Origin: Erysipelotrichaceae bacterium
Lineage (GTDB): Bacteria; Bacillota_I; Bacilli_A; Erysipelotrichales; Erysipelotrichaceae
Direction of reading: 5' to 3'
DNA: 64,000 nucleotides
Assembly (NCBI GenBank): GCA_017441765.1
Contig: JAFRVK010000033.1
Location: 1 to 64,000, forward strand
Every line of letters starts with the position of its first letter. Position 1 is the stretch's first letter. Below, piece after piece: positions 33,732 through 42,618 of the stretch. The notes under the pieces are model-generated. The model did not search any database, was not told the origin of the DNA, and saw only the letters and a program-made list of their open reading frames with translations. The position numbers and the translations under genes are program-made.

Positions 33732-36203
33732 ATGGAAGAATTAGATAACAGATTTTTCAATCACGGAAACATGAAAGAAGTCAATATCTCTTCAGAAATG
33801 AGAGACGACTTCCTAAGCTACTCGATGTCAGTCATCATCGACCGTGCTCTGCCTGATGTCAGAGACGGTATGAAACCGGTACATCGTCGTATTCTTTGGG
33901 CGATGTATGATGCCGGATTCCTGCCGGATAAACCGCACGTCAAATCAGCGAATATCGTCGGTGAAGTCATGGGTAAATATCACCCGCATGGCGATGCCGC
34001 AATCTATGATACGATGGTTCGAATGGCTCAGCCATTCTCTTACCGTTATACCCTGGTGGATGGTCACGGAAACTTCGGTTCTCTGGATGGCGACCCTGCA
34101 GCCGCGATGCGATATACAGAAGCACGTATGTCCAAGATTTCCTTGGAATTACTGCAGGACATCAAGAAAGAAACCGTCGACTGGCGCGACAACTACGACG
34201 CCAGACACAAGGAACCGGAAGCTCTGCCGAGCCGTTTCCCGAACCTGCTGGTCAACGGATCTATGGGTATCGCTGTCGGTATGGCCACCAATATTCCGAC
34301 GCACAACCTGGGGGAAACGATCGACGGCATCATCGCGGTGATCGACGATCCTGAAATATCGACAGTCGATCTGATGGAAAAGATCCCCGGGCCGGACTTC
34401 CCGACCGGAGGCTACATCGTCGGACGTTCCGGCATCCGTCAGGCCTATGAAACAGGCAAAGGTTCCATCATCATCCGTTCCAAGGTAGAAATCGAAGATC
34501 TCCCGCAAGGCAAACACAAAATAATTGTCCGGGAAATACCGTACATGGTAAACAAACTGGTGATGTATGAAAAAATACATCAGCTCGCGAAAGACAGGAT
34601 CGTTGAAGGCATCTCGGATATGAAAGATCTTTCCAACGACCGAAACGGCATTCGGATCGAAATCGAACTGAAGAAAGATGTACAGCCGGAAGTCGTACTG
34701 AATCAGCTGTACAAACTCACACCGTTACAATCCTCTTTCGGCATCAACAACAACGTCCTGGTGAATAATCGACCGATGTTGCTGTCACTGAAAGAAATCA
34801 TTAGATATTATATTGATCACCAGGTTTCCGTGATCCGCAGAAGGACACAGTACGACCTGAATGAAGATGAAAAACGGGCCCACATCCTGGAAGGATTGAA
34901 AATTGCTCTGGATAACATCGACCGCATCATTGAAATCATCAGGTCTTCCCGCGATGATGATGAAGCGCTTGCAAAGATGAACGCCGAATTCGGTCTAGAT
35001 GAGATCCAAGGCAAAGCCATCCTGGATATGCAGCTGAGAAGACTGACCGGACTCTCAAGAGAAAAGATCCTCAGCGAACTGGAAGAACTTTATATCGAGA
35101 TCGCTGACCTGAAAGACATCCTCGCGAACCACTCAAGAGTTATTCAAATTATTAAGGATGAACTAACCGTCATCAAAGACAGGTATGGAGACAAACGCCG
35201 TACCGAGATCATTGAAGGTGAGATCGATATGGAAGATGAAGACCTGATTCCGGTCGAAGACGTGATCATCTCCTTAAGCACCAACGGCTACATCAAGAGA
35301 CTGCCGGTAGATACGTACCGTCTGCAGAACAGAGGCGGACGCGGTGTCAAAGGCATGAGTCTGAATGAAGACGATGTCGTCGACCAGAGCATTACGATGT
35401 CGACACATGATTACCTGCTGATCTTCACCAATAAAGGTAAGGTCTACCGTGTCAGAGGTTTCCAGATTCCGGAAGCATCACGTAACGCGAAAGGCATCCC
35501 TGTCATCAATATCATCAACATCGACAAGGATGAAAAAGTACGTGCACTGGTACCGATCGATCGTGAATGGGAAATCAAAGGATACCTGTTCTTTGTGACA
35601 AAGAACGGTCTGTGCAAGCGTGTACCTGCCGTCGAATTTGAGTCGATCCGTCAGAACGGCAAGATCGCGATCTCTCTGAAAGAAGATGATGAGTTGGTTG
35701 CGGTCAAACCGACCCAGGGAGATAGTCAGATCATCATCGGTGCTGCCAACGGAAAAGCCGTACGCTTTGATGAAAGAGGTGTCAGAGCAATGGGCAGAAC
35801 CGCAAGTGGCGTCAAAGGCATGAATGTGGATGGATCTGAAGTCATCGGCATGTGTACCGATGCGGAAGGTTCCAAGATCCTGGTCGTATCCAAGAACGGC
35901 TATGGCAAGCAGACACCGGTCGAAGATTACCGTCTGACTTCCAGAGGAGCCAAAGGCGTCAAGACCATCAACATCAATGAAAAGAACGGCGAACTGGTTT
36001 CGTTGAAATCGGTCAAGGGTGACGAGGACTGTCTGATCATGACTAACGACGGTATCATCATCCGTATCCATCTTGCCAAGGTATCGACCATGGGCAGAGC
36101 GACGCAGGGTGTCCGTCTGATCAAACCTCAGGAAGGAACCTTCGTCTCGGCAGTCAGCCTGATGAGTCATAGCGAAGAAGAAACAGAAGAAAGCGCTGAA
36201 TAA
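33732..36203 (+). CDS. gyrA: DNA gyrase subunit A
   Basis: This 823-residue protein has the winged-helix/tower domain with catalytic Tyr128 (RYTEAR) and a C-terminal six-blade beta-pinwheel carrying the GyrA box [10 protein letters not shown] near 535. In the quinolone region the position equal to E. coli Ser83 is Ala89 (HGDAAIYDT), while Asp93 matches E. coli Asp87. Ribosome site AGGAGG precedes ATG 33732. A hairpin terminator overlaps its stop codon. Confidence 0.96.
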   Translation: MEELDNRFFNHGNMKEVNISSEMRDDFLSYSMSVIIDRALPDVRDGMKPVHRRILWAMYDAGFLPDKPHVKSANIVGEVMGKYHPHGDAAIYDTMVRMAQPFSYRYTLVDGHGNFGSLDGDPAAAMRYTEARMSKISLELLQDIKKETVDWRDNYDARHKEPEALPSRFPNLLVNGSMGIAVGMATNIPTHNLGETIDGIIAVIDDPEISTVDLMEKIPGPDFPTGGYIVGRSGIRQAYETGKGSIIIRSKVEIEDLPQGKHKIIVREIPYMVNKLVMYEKIHQLAKDRIVEGISDMKDLSNDRNGIRIEIELKKDVQPEVVLNQLYKLTPLQSSFGINNNVLVNNRPMLLSLKEIIRYYIDHQVSVIRRRTQYDLNEDEKRAHILEGLKIALDNIDRIIEIIRSSRDDDEALAKMNAEFGLDEIQGKAILDMQLRRLTGLSREKILSELEELYIEIADLKDILANHSRVIQIIKDELTVIKDRYGDKRRTEIIEGEIDMEDEDLIPVEDVIISLSTNGYIKRLPVDTYRLQNRGGRGVKGMSLNEDDVVDQSITMSTHDYLLIFTNKGKVYRVRGFQIPEASRNAKGIPVINIINIDKDEKVRALVPIDREWEIKGYLFFVTKNGLCKRVPAVEFESIRQNGKIAISLKEDDELVAVKPTQGDSQIIIGAANGKAVRFDERGVRAMGRTASGVKGMNVDGSEVIGMCTDAEGSKILVVSKNGYGKQTPVEDYRLTSRGAKGVKTININEKNGELVSLKSVKGDEDCLIMTNDGIIIRIHLAKVSTMGRATQGVRLIKPQEGTFVSAVSLMSHSEEETEESAE

Positions 36204-36212
36204 GTGCTTTTT
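36190..36212 (+). terminator. Terminator overlapping the gyrA stop codon
   Basis: AAAGCGCT (36190-36197) and AGTGCTTT (36203-36210) pair with one G-U and are followed by TT C. The stop TAA (36201-36203) sits in the loop and arm edge. The short T-run makes it only moderately strong. Confidence 0.5.
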
Positions 36213-36253
36213 CTTACGAGATGACTACACCTATATTTAAGTGTCGCGAGACA

Positions 36254-36282
36254 TAGAAACCCCGTTATAAACAATGTATAAT
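36254..36282 (+). promoter_or_regulatory. Probable promoter of the 36366 gene
   Basis: TATAAT at 36277-36282 has TAGAAA (36254-36259) 17 nt upstream, four of six matches to the -35 consensus. The leader of about 77 nt holds no obvious structure. Confidence 0.5.
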
Positions 36283-36365
36283 TCTATTAAAGAAGATTTG
36301 AATCACACAAAAAAAGAATATCGTGTTTTGTTTAATGGTTTTGTCGAAGCAAAGGGGAGAATCAT

Positions 36366-38006
36366 ATGGAACGAGAAGAAGAGATCTTGAATGAAGACGA
36401 ACTGAAAGAAGAAACGGTTCCGGAAGAAAAAACGGAAGAACCAAAGAAGAAAAAGAAAAAGAGCACAACTAAAAAACCAACCAAAAAGAAAACGGAAGAA
36501 GCAGAAGCAACCGATACAAAATCCGTTGAAGAAGTGACAGAAGAAACGCCGGAAGCAACAGCCGAGGAGAAGATTGAGGAGGTTGCTGAAGAGACTGTAA
36601 AAGAAGCTGTTAAAGAGATTCCGGAAGAAATCGTTGAAGACAATGTTGTTGATGCTGTTGAAGAAACCGTGGAAGAGGTAAAAGAAAACTCGACAGAAGA
36701 ATCAACAAAGGAACCGGAAAAAGAAACAATCGAAGCAACCATCGAAGAAACAATCCGCTGTCCGCACTGCGGAAAAGCGATACCGGTTGAAGCCAAACAC
36801 TGTCCGTATTGCGGCAAAGCGTTTGGTGAAACAGCTGTTTCTTCCGACAAGAAAAAGAAAACCCTTATCGCTCTAGCTACAGCAGCAGTCGTTATTCTGG
36901 CGGTCCTGCTGTTTGCGGTACCGGCGATCCAAAAAAGCAACAAATATAAGAACTCTTTGCAGCTCTTGAGTGAGGGAAACTACCTGGAAGCAGCTGACGG
37001 TTTCAGAGAACTGGAAGGATACAAAGACAGCGATAGCTACGTCATATACTGCAGCGCTCTGGATTCTTTAAGCAAAGGCGATTTAGAAAAAGCGATCAGC
37101 CGTTTTGAAAGCGTCAGTGAACTGGCGGATGCAGAAAGATATGTCAACTATATCTCTGCGGTACAGAAGATCACAGAAGACAATTCTCAAAGCAGCTACA
37201 GCGAAGCAAAACAGCTGTTCACAGAAGCGGACGGCTTGCTGGACAGCGAGGGAATGGTCAGATACTGCGAAGGCATCCTTTCTTATCTTGGTGAAAAAGA
37301 CAACGATGCATTAAGCATACTGAATGAAGTTCTGGATCTTCAGACGATTAACGGCAGTTATCTGGAAACCGCATATGATATCGTACGATTTCTGAATGCA
37401 AAAGGCCTCTTTGACAAAGACGACTATTCCGGTCTGGAAGAATTCAAAACGATTGCTTCTGACGGAGACGCTCTGGTGTCTTACAATGCATCCAACTATG
37501 CCAACTACATTGAAGGTAAACAATACTACGAACAGGAACTGTATTACAGCGCATCGAACTGTTTCAGCAAGTGCAGCGACTTTAAAGACGCTGCCGACCT
37601 CCTGGCTTCCTGCTACCAGGACAGACCTTCTTCAGGCATCGTCTATCGCAACATCTCTTCAAGTTCCGTCAGTGTGACAATCTATGATACCGCAGACGAA
37701 GAAGATATGTTTGTGAAGATCTACGACAGCAGCGACAATCTGGTGGAGTCCCTGTACATCAGAGACGGATCATCGGCGACCGCGTATTTCCCTGGCGGCA
37801 AATTCCGTATGGCGATCGCTACCGGTGAAAGCTACTTCTGGTTCGGACCGAAGGAAGCGTTTGGCAGCATGGGCACCTATCAGCGTCTGCTGCTGAACGG
37901 AAGCAACGAGTATTATGACTTCCCGGGCGGCAATTCCTTTACATTGAAATTCAATGTCAGCAACGGCAACGTCGACCATAAAGCAAGCAACTACGGAGAT
38001 TTCTGA
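36366..38006 (+). CDS. Membrane protein: acidic N-terminus, zinc ribbon, one TM, repeat region and C-terminal beta module (paralogue A)
   Basis: This 546-residue protein has an unknown role. Residues 1-130 are low-complexity Glu/Lys-rich with a basic patch at 27-43. A zinc ribbon follows (C132, C135, C146, C149), then a KKKK stop and one membrane helix (about 167-187). Residues ~190-410 are helical TPR-like repeats (GNYLEAADGFRELEGYKDS). Residues 420-546 form a conserved module ending NYGDF. Positive residues before the helix put the N-terminus inside and the rest outside. The repeat region and C-terminal module are clearly paralogous to the 39765 gene. It overlaps the 38006 gene by one base and has its own promoter after gyrA. 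Confidence 0.85.
   Translation: MEREEEILNEDELKEETVPEEKTEEPKKKKKKSTTKKPTKKKTEEAEATDTKSVEEVTEETPEATAEEKIEEVAEETVKEAVKEIPEEIVEDNVVDAVEETVEEVKENSTEESTKEPEKETIEATIEETIRCPHCGKAIPVEAKHCPYCGKAFGETAVSSDKKKKTLIALATAAVVILAVLLFAVPAIQKSNKYKNSLQLLSEGNYLEAADGFRELEGYKDSDSYVIYCSALDSLSKGDLEKAISRFESVSELADAERYVNYISAVQKITEDNSQSSYSEAKQLFTEADGLLDSEGMVRYCEGILSYLGEKDNDALSILNEVLDLQTINGSYLETAYDIVRFLNAKGLFDKDDYSGLEEFKTIASDGDALVSYNASNYANYIEGKQYYEQELYYSASNCFSKCSDFKDAADLLASCYQDRPSSGIVYRNISSSSVSVTIYDTADEEDMFVKIYDSSDNLVESLYIRDGSSATAYFPGGKFRMAIATGESYFWFGPKEAFGSMGTYQRLLLNGSNEYYDFPGGNSFTLKFNVSNGNVDHKASNYGDF
36378..36760 (+). repeat. GAA-rich low-complexity coding tract in paralogue A
   Basis: This purine-rich run of GAA, GAG, AAA and AAG codons encodes the acidic and basic N-terminal tail. 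It is a composition bias, not an ordered tandem repeat. Confidence 0.6.
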
Positions 38007-39580
38007 TGAAAGAGTGTAAATATTGTAAAACCCTGAACAAGGATGATTATATCTATTGTATGAACTGCGGCAGGAAACTGCCAAAGACCGACACAGCCGA
38101 CAGAGGCGGCAACCTGATTGATCTGAAATCGAATAAGAAACTGATTCCGATCATCGCAGTAATACTGCTTCTGCTGGCAGGAGGAATCTATCTGCTGACC
38201 CGTTCCAAAGGAAAGAGCGATTATTATCTTCTGCACAGTCAGGTCCAGTATGTCGATGGAGAGAACGGTGTCTATATCTTTGAAGGAAGCACTAAGAAAG
38301 CCGATCTGCCGGAAGTGACAGCCGATGATACAGACTACAGTTTTGATAAGCAGGTCCTGGCAATCAAAGACTATACCGGTGACACCGATGATCTTTATGT
38401 CTATCGTGGTGGCAAGGTCGATCTGGTAACGGAAGATGTCGATCGTTTTGAGGTGTCGGACAGCGGAGAAACGCTCTACTATACCGCGAAAAGCGACGGC
38501 TCCGTTCATCTGTATCAGATTAAAAACAAGAAGGACAGCATCGTTTTTGATGCGGAAAGCGAAGAATCATACAAGCAGCATGTCTTGTCTTATTCCGGAA
38601 AAGCACTGGCATACACCGTGGTTATTGATGGCGAAACAAAACTGTATCTTTACAACGGTTCCGGCAGCAAGTTCCTTCCGGCAGAAGATGTCAGCGAACT
38701 GCTGGCGGTCTCGGAGAAAGGTGAAGTCTACTACTACAACAGCGACGGCTGTGTGATGGTGCATGACGGCAAATCTGTTTCGTTGATCAGTGAAGCGAAT
38801 CGCCTCGTGTGCGCCAACATCGACTGTTCCCAGCTTATGACCTGGGGAGAAGTAGATTTTGTTTTGTATGAAAACGGCCGTGTCCGTCACGGATCATATG
38901 GCGATTCCGGTGCGTTCAGCAATGTTGTCCTGCCGGAGAAAACCTTGACCGCCGGCTATATGAATTTCTCAAGAAGTAATGTCTATAATGTGTTCTATCG
39001 TCTCGGCGTCTCTGATCTGAAACAGCTGTATTATGTATCAGATGATACCGGGATCACCCGTCTGAACAGCAGCCTTAAGGCAGAAACTGTTTGTGAGAAT
39101 GTCTCCTCTTATCTTTTGAGTGCCGATGGAAAGACACTGATCTGGCTGGATTTCGACAACACCGTACATCGTTTTAATGGAAGCAGCAGCGACTTTGATT
39201 GCGGAGAAAGAGGAGTCGAGAAGCTCTGTTCCTGGGACGACAAAAACAAGGTCCTGTACTATATCAATAAGGATTATGAATTATGCTACAGCAATGGCAA
39301 AAACATCACAGTTGCAGAAGGTGTTTATGATCCGGATATCTACATGTATGGTAATGACGGATACTTCTACTTCAAAGACGGAAAGACATTAAACGCGATC
39401 AAGAAAGGCGGCGAAATCATCGAGGTAGGAGAAACAAACAGCTCCGGCAGTTCATACGGCAAACAGGATTTCTTCGCCAAAGACGGTATCGGATATGAAG
39501 GATCAGACAAGGAATTCTATTTCGTGAAAAACGCCCAAGCTGTCAAACTGGAAACCGGCGAGGATATCAAAGAATCCTGA
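38006..39580 (+). CDS. Membrane protein: zinc ribbon, one TM and large extracytoplasmic beta-rich domain
   Basis: This 524-residue protein starts with a zinc ribbon (C4, C7, C18, C21; CKYCKTL...CMNCGRK), followed by a linker and one membrane helix (about 46-65). The rest, about 450 residues, is beta-rich with repeated short units of the kind YDNxD/WLDFDNTVHRF, suggestive of a beta-propeller such as DUF5050-like proteins. Ribbon inside and propeller outside is expected from the flanking charges. It begins with TGATG overlap to the previous gene, so both are co-translated. No enzyme motif is seen; a sensor or envelope scaffold is possible. Confidence 0.8.
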   Translation: MKECKYCKTLNKDDYIYCMNCGRKLPKTDTADRGGNLIDLKSNKKLIPIIAVILLLLAGGIYLLTRSKGKSDYYLLHSQVQYVDGENGVYIFEGSTKKADLPEVTADDTDYSFDKQVLAIKDYTGDTDDLYVYRGGKVDLVTEDVDRFEVSDSGETLYYTAKSDGSVHLYQIKNKKDSIVFDAESEESYKQHVLSYSGKALAYTVVIDGETKLYLYNGSGSKFLPAEDVSELLAVSEKGEVYYYNSDGCVMVHDGKSVSLISEANRLVCANIDCSQLMTWGEVDFVLYENGRVRHGSYGDSGAFSNVVLPEKTLTAGYMNFSRSNVYNVFYRLGVSDLKQLYYVSDDTGITRLNSSLKAETVCENVSSYLLSADGKTLIWLDFDNTVHRFNGSSSDFDCGERGVEKLCSWDDKNKVLYYINKDYELCYSNGKNITVAEGVYDPDIYMYGNDGYFYFKDGKTLNAIKKGGEIIEVGETNSSGSSYGKQDFFAKDGIGYEGSDKEFYFVKNAQAVKLETGEDIKES

Positions 39581-39603
39581 TCTGACAAATAAGTCGTATT
39601 TTA

Positions 39604-39648
39604 AAAACCCAAAGAACCGCACCCATCTGCAGTCTTTGGGTTTTATTA
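39604..39648 (+). terminator. Terminator after the 38006 gene
   Basis: AAAACCCAAAGA (39604-39615) and TCTTTGGGTTTT (39633-39644) form a 12-bp stem with a 17-nt loop and a T-rich tail. Confidence 0.8.
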
Positions 39649-39688
39649 TGCTTTGCCACAAATACTATCAAATAAAAAAGCGATACGT

Positions 39689-39694
39689 TATAAT
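39689..39694 (+). promoter_or_regulatory. -10 element of the 39765 gene promoter
   Basis: TATAAT lies 70 nt before the start codon in an AT-rich gap after the terminator. No strong -35 is present (TATCAA at 17-nt spacing). Confidence 0.4.
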
Positions 39695-39764
39695 TTTATT
39701 AAATGAATCGCATTGCTTGTTTTAGTTGTGGGACGATTCGGTTTGCGGTAAAGGGAGCATCAGG

Positions 39765-42359
39765 ATGGAAGATAAAGAATTAAGTAAGAAAGAAAAAATC
39801 AACAAAGACACTCTTCAGGAAGAAGATATTCTGGATATTGAAAAACGGATCCAGGCTTTGGAAGAGAGGATCGAAAGTATGAAGAAAGAAGAAACTCCTG
39901 TCGAAGAAAGCAAACCAGAAAGTGAAAAGAAAGAGCAGGAAGACGCCGATCTTTTAGAAATCGAAGAAACACCTAAAGCAAACAAAGCGGAAGATAACAA
40001 CACAACAGAAACAAACGAACCCGAACAGGATCTCCTGTCGCCGGAAGAAGCATCACTGATAATTACCAAGGAAATGATGAACGCTCTCAATGATGTGCCT
40101 GAAAGCGAAGGAGAGCAGGAAAAAGAAGCAGCCGAAGAAAGCGATGTCGCTGAGGAAGTTGTTGAAACGGTTGAAGAAGAAAGTGAAACCAGTGAAGAAG
40201 CAGAAGCGACAGAAGAAAACAACGAGGAAGAGGTTGAAGAAACCGCGGAAGAAACCACCGATAACACCGCTGAAGAAACTTCTATTGAAGATACGATCGA
40301 AAAAAGCATTGAGGAAGAGCAGATAGAAGTAAACACCGAAGACAACACTAATGATATTACCGAGGAAATAGCGGAAGAAGAATTTTCGGAAGAAGCATAC
40401 GAAGAAACAGAAGAAAATATCGAGATCGAAAGATCTTTTGAAGAAGACACAACAGAGCCTGAAGATCTGAACGATCTTAAAACTCAGATCGAAGAAAAAC
40501 TTCGTGATGTCGAGAAACAGAGCGATCTTCTTTTGGAATACCTTGCGGCGAAAATGGCGGACACCCGCGATAACGCGGCTATGGTATATGATAACGTCAA
40601 GCACGACATGAAGAACGATGTTGATGACATGCGTATCCGAAACGGACTGTCAATCGATGAATCGAAACAAGAAGACAACGAAGCAGCAGAAGATGAAACC
40701 GTCGTCTCAACAGAAGATACCGTTGAAAACACAACACCGGATGTCGATGATCAGAACCAGGATCAGTCTGTATCAGAAGAGACAGCAGAAGACGAAACGG
40801 TTGCTGAAACAGCTCCGGAAGAAACCACAGAATCTGAAATCACCACGGACGTCGCAGAAGAAGCCGAAACAGAAATAACCGAAAGCGAAAACACCGACGA
40901 AACAGCCGGCGAAGAAACAGTAACTGAAGAGAAACCGGCAGAAGAAAAAAACGTTCCTACAGAAACAGAGACCGAAACAGCACCGGAAGATCAGGGACAG
41001 GAAGAAGTCGTCACGGAAGAAAAATCTGCCGAACCTGAAACGAAACAGGAAGGAATTGAAGAAACGGTACCGGAAACACCTGAAGAGAAAAACGAAGCAG
41101 CGCCGGAAAAAGAAACGGAACAACCGGAAGAGAAACAACCTGAAGAAAAGAAACAAGACGAGGAAGAAACGATAAAAGAACCGGAAAAGACCGGATTCCT
41201 TTCCAACAGACAGTATATGTGGATCGCTCTGCTTGCGGTTCTGGTGGCGCTTGGCGTATGTGTTCATTCCATGTATCCTGCCATGCAGAAAAACAGAAGG
41301 TATCAGGATGCGCTCAAGCAGATGGAAAGAGGGGAATATGCGGAAGCCTATGAATCGCTGGATGGCCTCTCAGGATACAAAGATGCCGACAGATATATCA
41401 CATATTGCAACGCTTTGGAATACTACAACAGCGGCGAACTTGATCAAGCGATCGATGCCTTCACGCGCGTAAGCGATCTGGGAGAAGCCCAGCAATACAT
41501 CGATTACATCACCGCTGAAAAAACCATCAGCGACAGTACCGCTTCCAAAGATTTTGTCAAAGCAGCTGAATTATTCAATCAGGCAGGCGGCCTGTTGGAC
41601 AGCAAAGCCATGGCTGAATATTGCCAGGGAATTACAGCGTTCCTGAATAACGAAAGCAACGCAAAGGATCTCTTGAAAAAGATTGCTGATAAAAAAGAAG
41701 TCAAAGAAACCTATTACAATAACGCGGCCGATCTGGTACGCTATATCGACGCCGGTACCGCTTTCGATAATGACGACTTAAGCAGTTATGACACATTAAG
41801 AGAACTCGCTTCCAAGGAAGAAGCCTTTGTATCACGCATGGCGGGACGCTATACCGAATATGTCAAAGGTCTGGATTATCTGGAGAAAGAAAAATACTTC
41901 AGCGCCTATTCCTGTTTCAGCAACTGTCAGGGACTCAAAGACGCGGATGAACTGGCACAGAGCTGTTTCCAGACAAGGCCGGTATCCGGCATCCTTTACC
42001 GCAATGTCAGCTCCGGTTCCGTTGAGATCACAGTCTATGACACCAGCGACAGCAAGGATATGTATCTCAAGATCTATGATGAAAAGAACGAATTGATCGA
42101 AACACTTTATGTCCGTGACGGAGAATCAGCAACCGCTTATTTCCAAGGCGGTACGTTCCGTATGGCGGTCGCTTATGGCGAGAACGGATGGTGGTTCGGT
42201 CCGGAGGAATCTTTTGGCAGCACCGGCATCTACCAGAGACTGATTCTGAGCGGAAGCGATGAATACTACAACTTCCCAAGCGGAGCATCCTACTCGCTGC
42301 GGTTCGATGTCGATGACGGTAACGTCAATCGCCGAAGCAGCGACTATGGTGATTTCTAA
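39765..42359 (+). CDS. Membrane protein: very long acidic N-terminus, one TM, repeat region and C-terminal beta module (paralogue B)
   Basis: This 864-residue protein has an unknown role. About the first 480 residues are highly acidic and low-complexity with a short coiled-coil-like part (LEERIESMKKEE) and a segment near 230-290 of more normal composition (DVEKQSDLLLEYLAAKMADTRD). One membrane helix follows (about 484-502), then TPR-like repeats and the same C-terminal module as paralogue A, ending DYGDF. The zinc ribbon of A is missing. ATG 39765 follows GGGAG by 7 nt; an earlier in-frame ATG (39726) lacks a ribosome site. The topology suggests a long intracellular acidic tail and an external module. 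Confidence 0.85.
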   Translation: MEDKELSKKEKINKDTLQEEDILDIEKRIQALEERIESMKKEETPVEESKPESEKKEQEDADLLEIEETPKANKAEDNNTTETNEPEQDLLSPEEASLIITKEMMNALNDVPESEGEQEKEAAEESDVAEEVVETVEEESETSEEAEATEENNEEEVEETAEETTDNTAEETSIEDTIEKSIEEEQIEVNTEDNTNDITEEIAEEEFSEEAYEETEENIEIERSFEEDTTEPEDLNDLKTQIEEKLRDVEKQSDLLLEYLAAKMADTRDNAAMVYDNVKHDMKNDVDDMRIRNGLSIDESKQEDNEAAEDETVVSTEDTVENTTPDVDDQNQDQSVSEETAEDETVAETAPEETTESEITTDVAEEAETEITESENTDETAGEETVTEEKPAEEKNVPTETETETAPEDQGQEEVVTEEKSAEPETKQEGIEETVPETPEEKNEAAPEKETEQPEEKQPEEKKQDEEETIKEPEKTGFLSNRQYMWIALLAVLVALGVCVHSMYPAMQKNRRYQDALKQMERGEYAEAYESLDGLSGYKDADRYITYCNALEYYNSGELDQAIDAFTRVSDLGEAQQYIDYITAEKTISDSTASKDFVKAAELFNQAGGLLDSKAMAEYCQGITAFLNNESNAKDLLKKIADKKEVKETYYNNAADLVRYIDAGTAFDNDDLSSYDTLRELASKEEAFVSRMAGRYTEYVKGLDYLEKEKYFSAYSCFSNCQGLKDADELAQSCFQTRPVSGILYRNVSSGSVEITVYDTSDSKDMYLKIYDEKNELIETLYVRDGESATAYFQGGTFRMAVAYGENGWWFGPEESFGSTGIYQRLILSGSDEYYNFPSGASYSLRFDVDDGNVNRRSSDYGDF
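39880..41190 (+). repeat. GAA-rich low-complexity coding tract in paralogue B
   Basis: This is a 1.3-kb tract dominated by GAA, ACA and GAG codons, giving Glu/Thr/Ala-rich protein sequence. Short imperfect units such as EETAEE and TETE recur without fixed period. It interferes with ORF calling on the other strand (Ser/Phe-rich shadows). Confidence 0.65.
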
Positions 42360-42399
42360 ATGACAGCAGTATTTTATCCTGTGCTATTGTGATGATTTG

Positions 42400-42408
42400 T
42401 GATATGAT
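42400..42408 (+). promoter_or_regulatory. Extended -10 promoter of the serS leader
   Basis: TGATATGAT fits TGn-TATGAT and lies directly upstream of the T-box leader. No good -35 is seen. Confidence 0.5.
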
Positions 42409-42414
42409 TTCTAT

Positions 42415-42604
42415 AGAAGCTTAAGGAGCAGTAACTGTCGGGACGTTTCAAGAGAGATAAGGGCAGGTGAGACTTATCAGCGAAGCGGCAGCGAATCCGC
42501 CTTAATGGGTGTCCCAATCAGACACGTGATCCTGCGTTAAAGGAGAGAGTTAGAAACAAAGGTGGTACCGCGCCACAAGCGCCCTTGTATCACCTTTTTA
42601 TTTT
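42415..42604 (+). promoter_or_regulatory. T-box riboswitch leader of serS
   Basis: The core T-box sequence AAAGGTGGTACCGCG is at 42558-42572, followed by a terminator formed by GGTG...ACAAG and CTTGT..CACC with a TTTTT run (42561-42604). Upstream GC-rich stems include GCGGCAGCGAATCCGC. The Ser specifier codon could not be placed with confidence. Uncharged tRNA-Ser should raise serS expression. Confidence 0.85.
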
Positions 42605-42618
42605 CAAAGGAGGCAAAT

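Noticed and set aside
35478-36170. 230-codon minus-strand frame inside gyrA
   Set aside because: Shadow of the GyrA C-terminal domain; no promoter or ribosome site.
39880-41190. Possible CRISPR or tandem repeat array
   Set aside because: The repetition is codon bias without fixed unit or spacer structure. No CRISPR array was seen anywhere in the window.
39815-41267. Ser- and Phe-rich minus-strand frames over the 39765 gene
   Set aside because: They arise from reading the opposite strand of GAA-rich codons; low complexity and no start signals.
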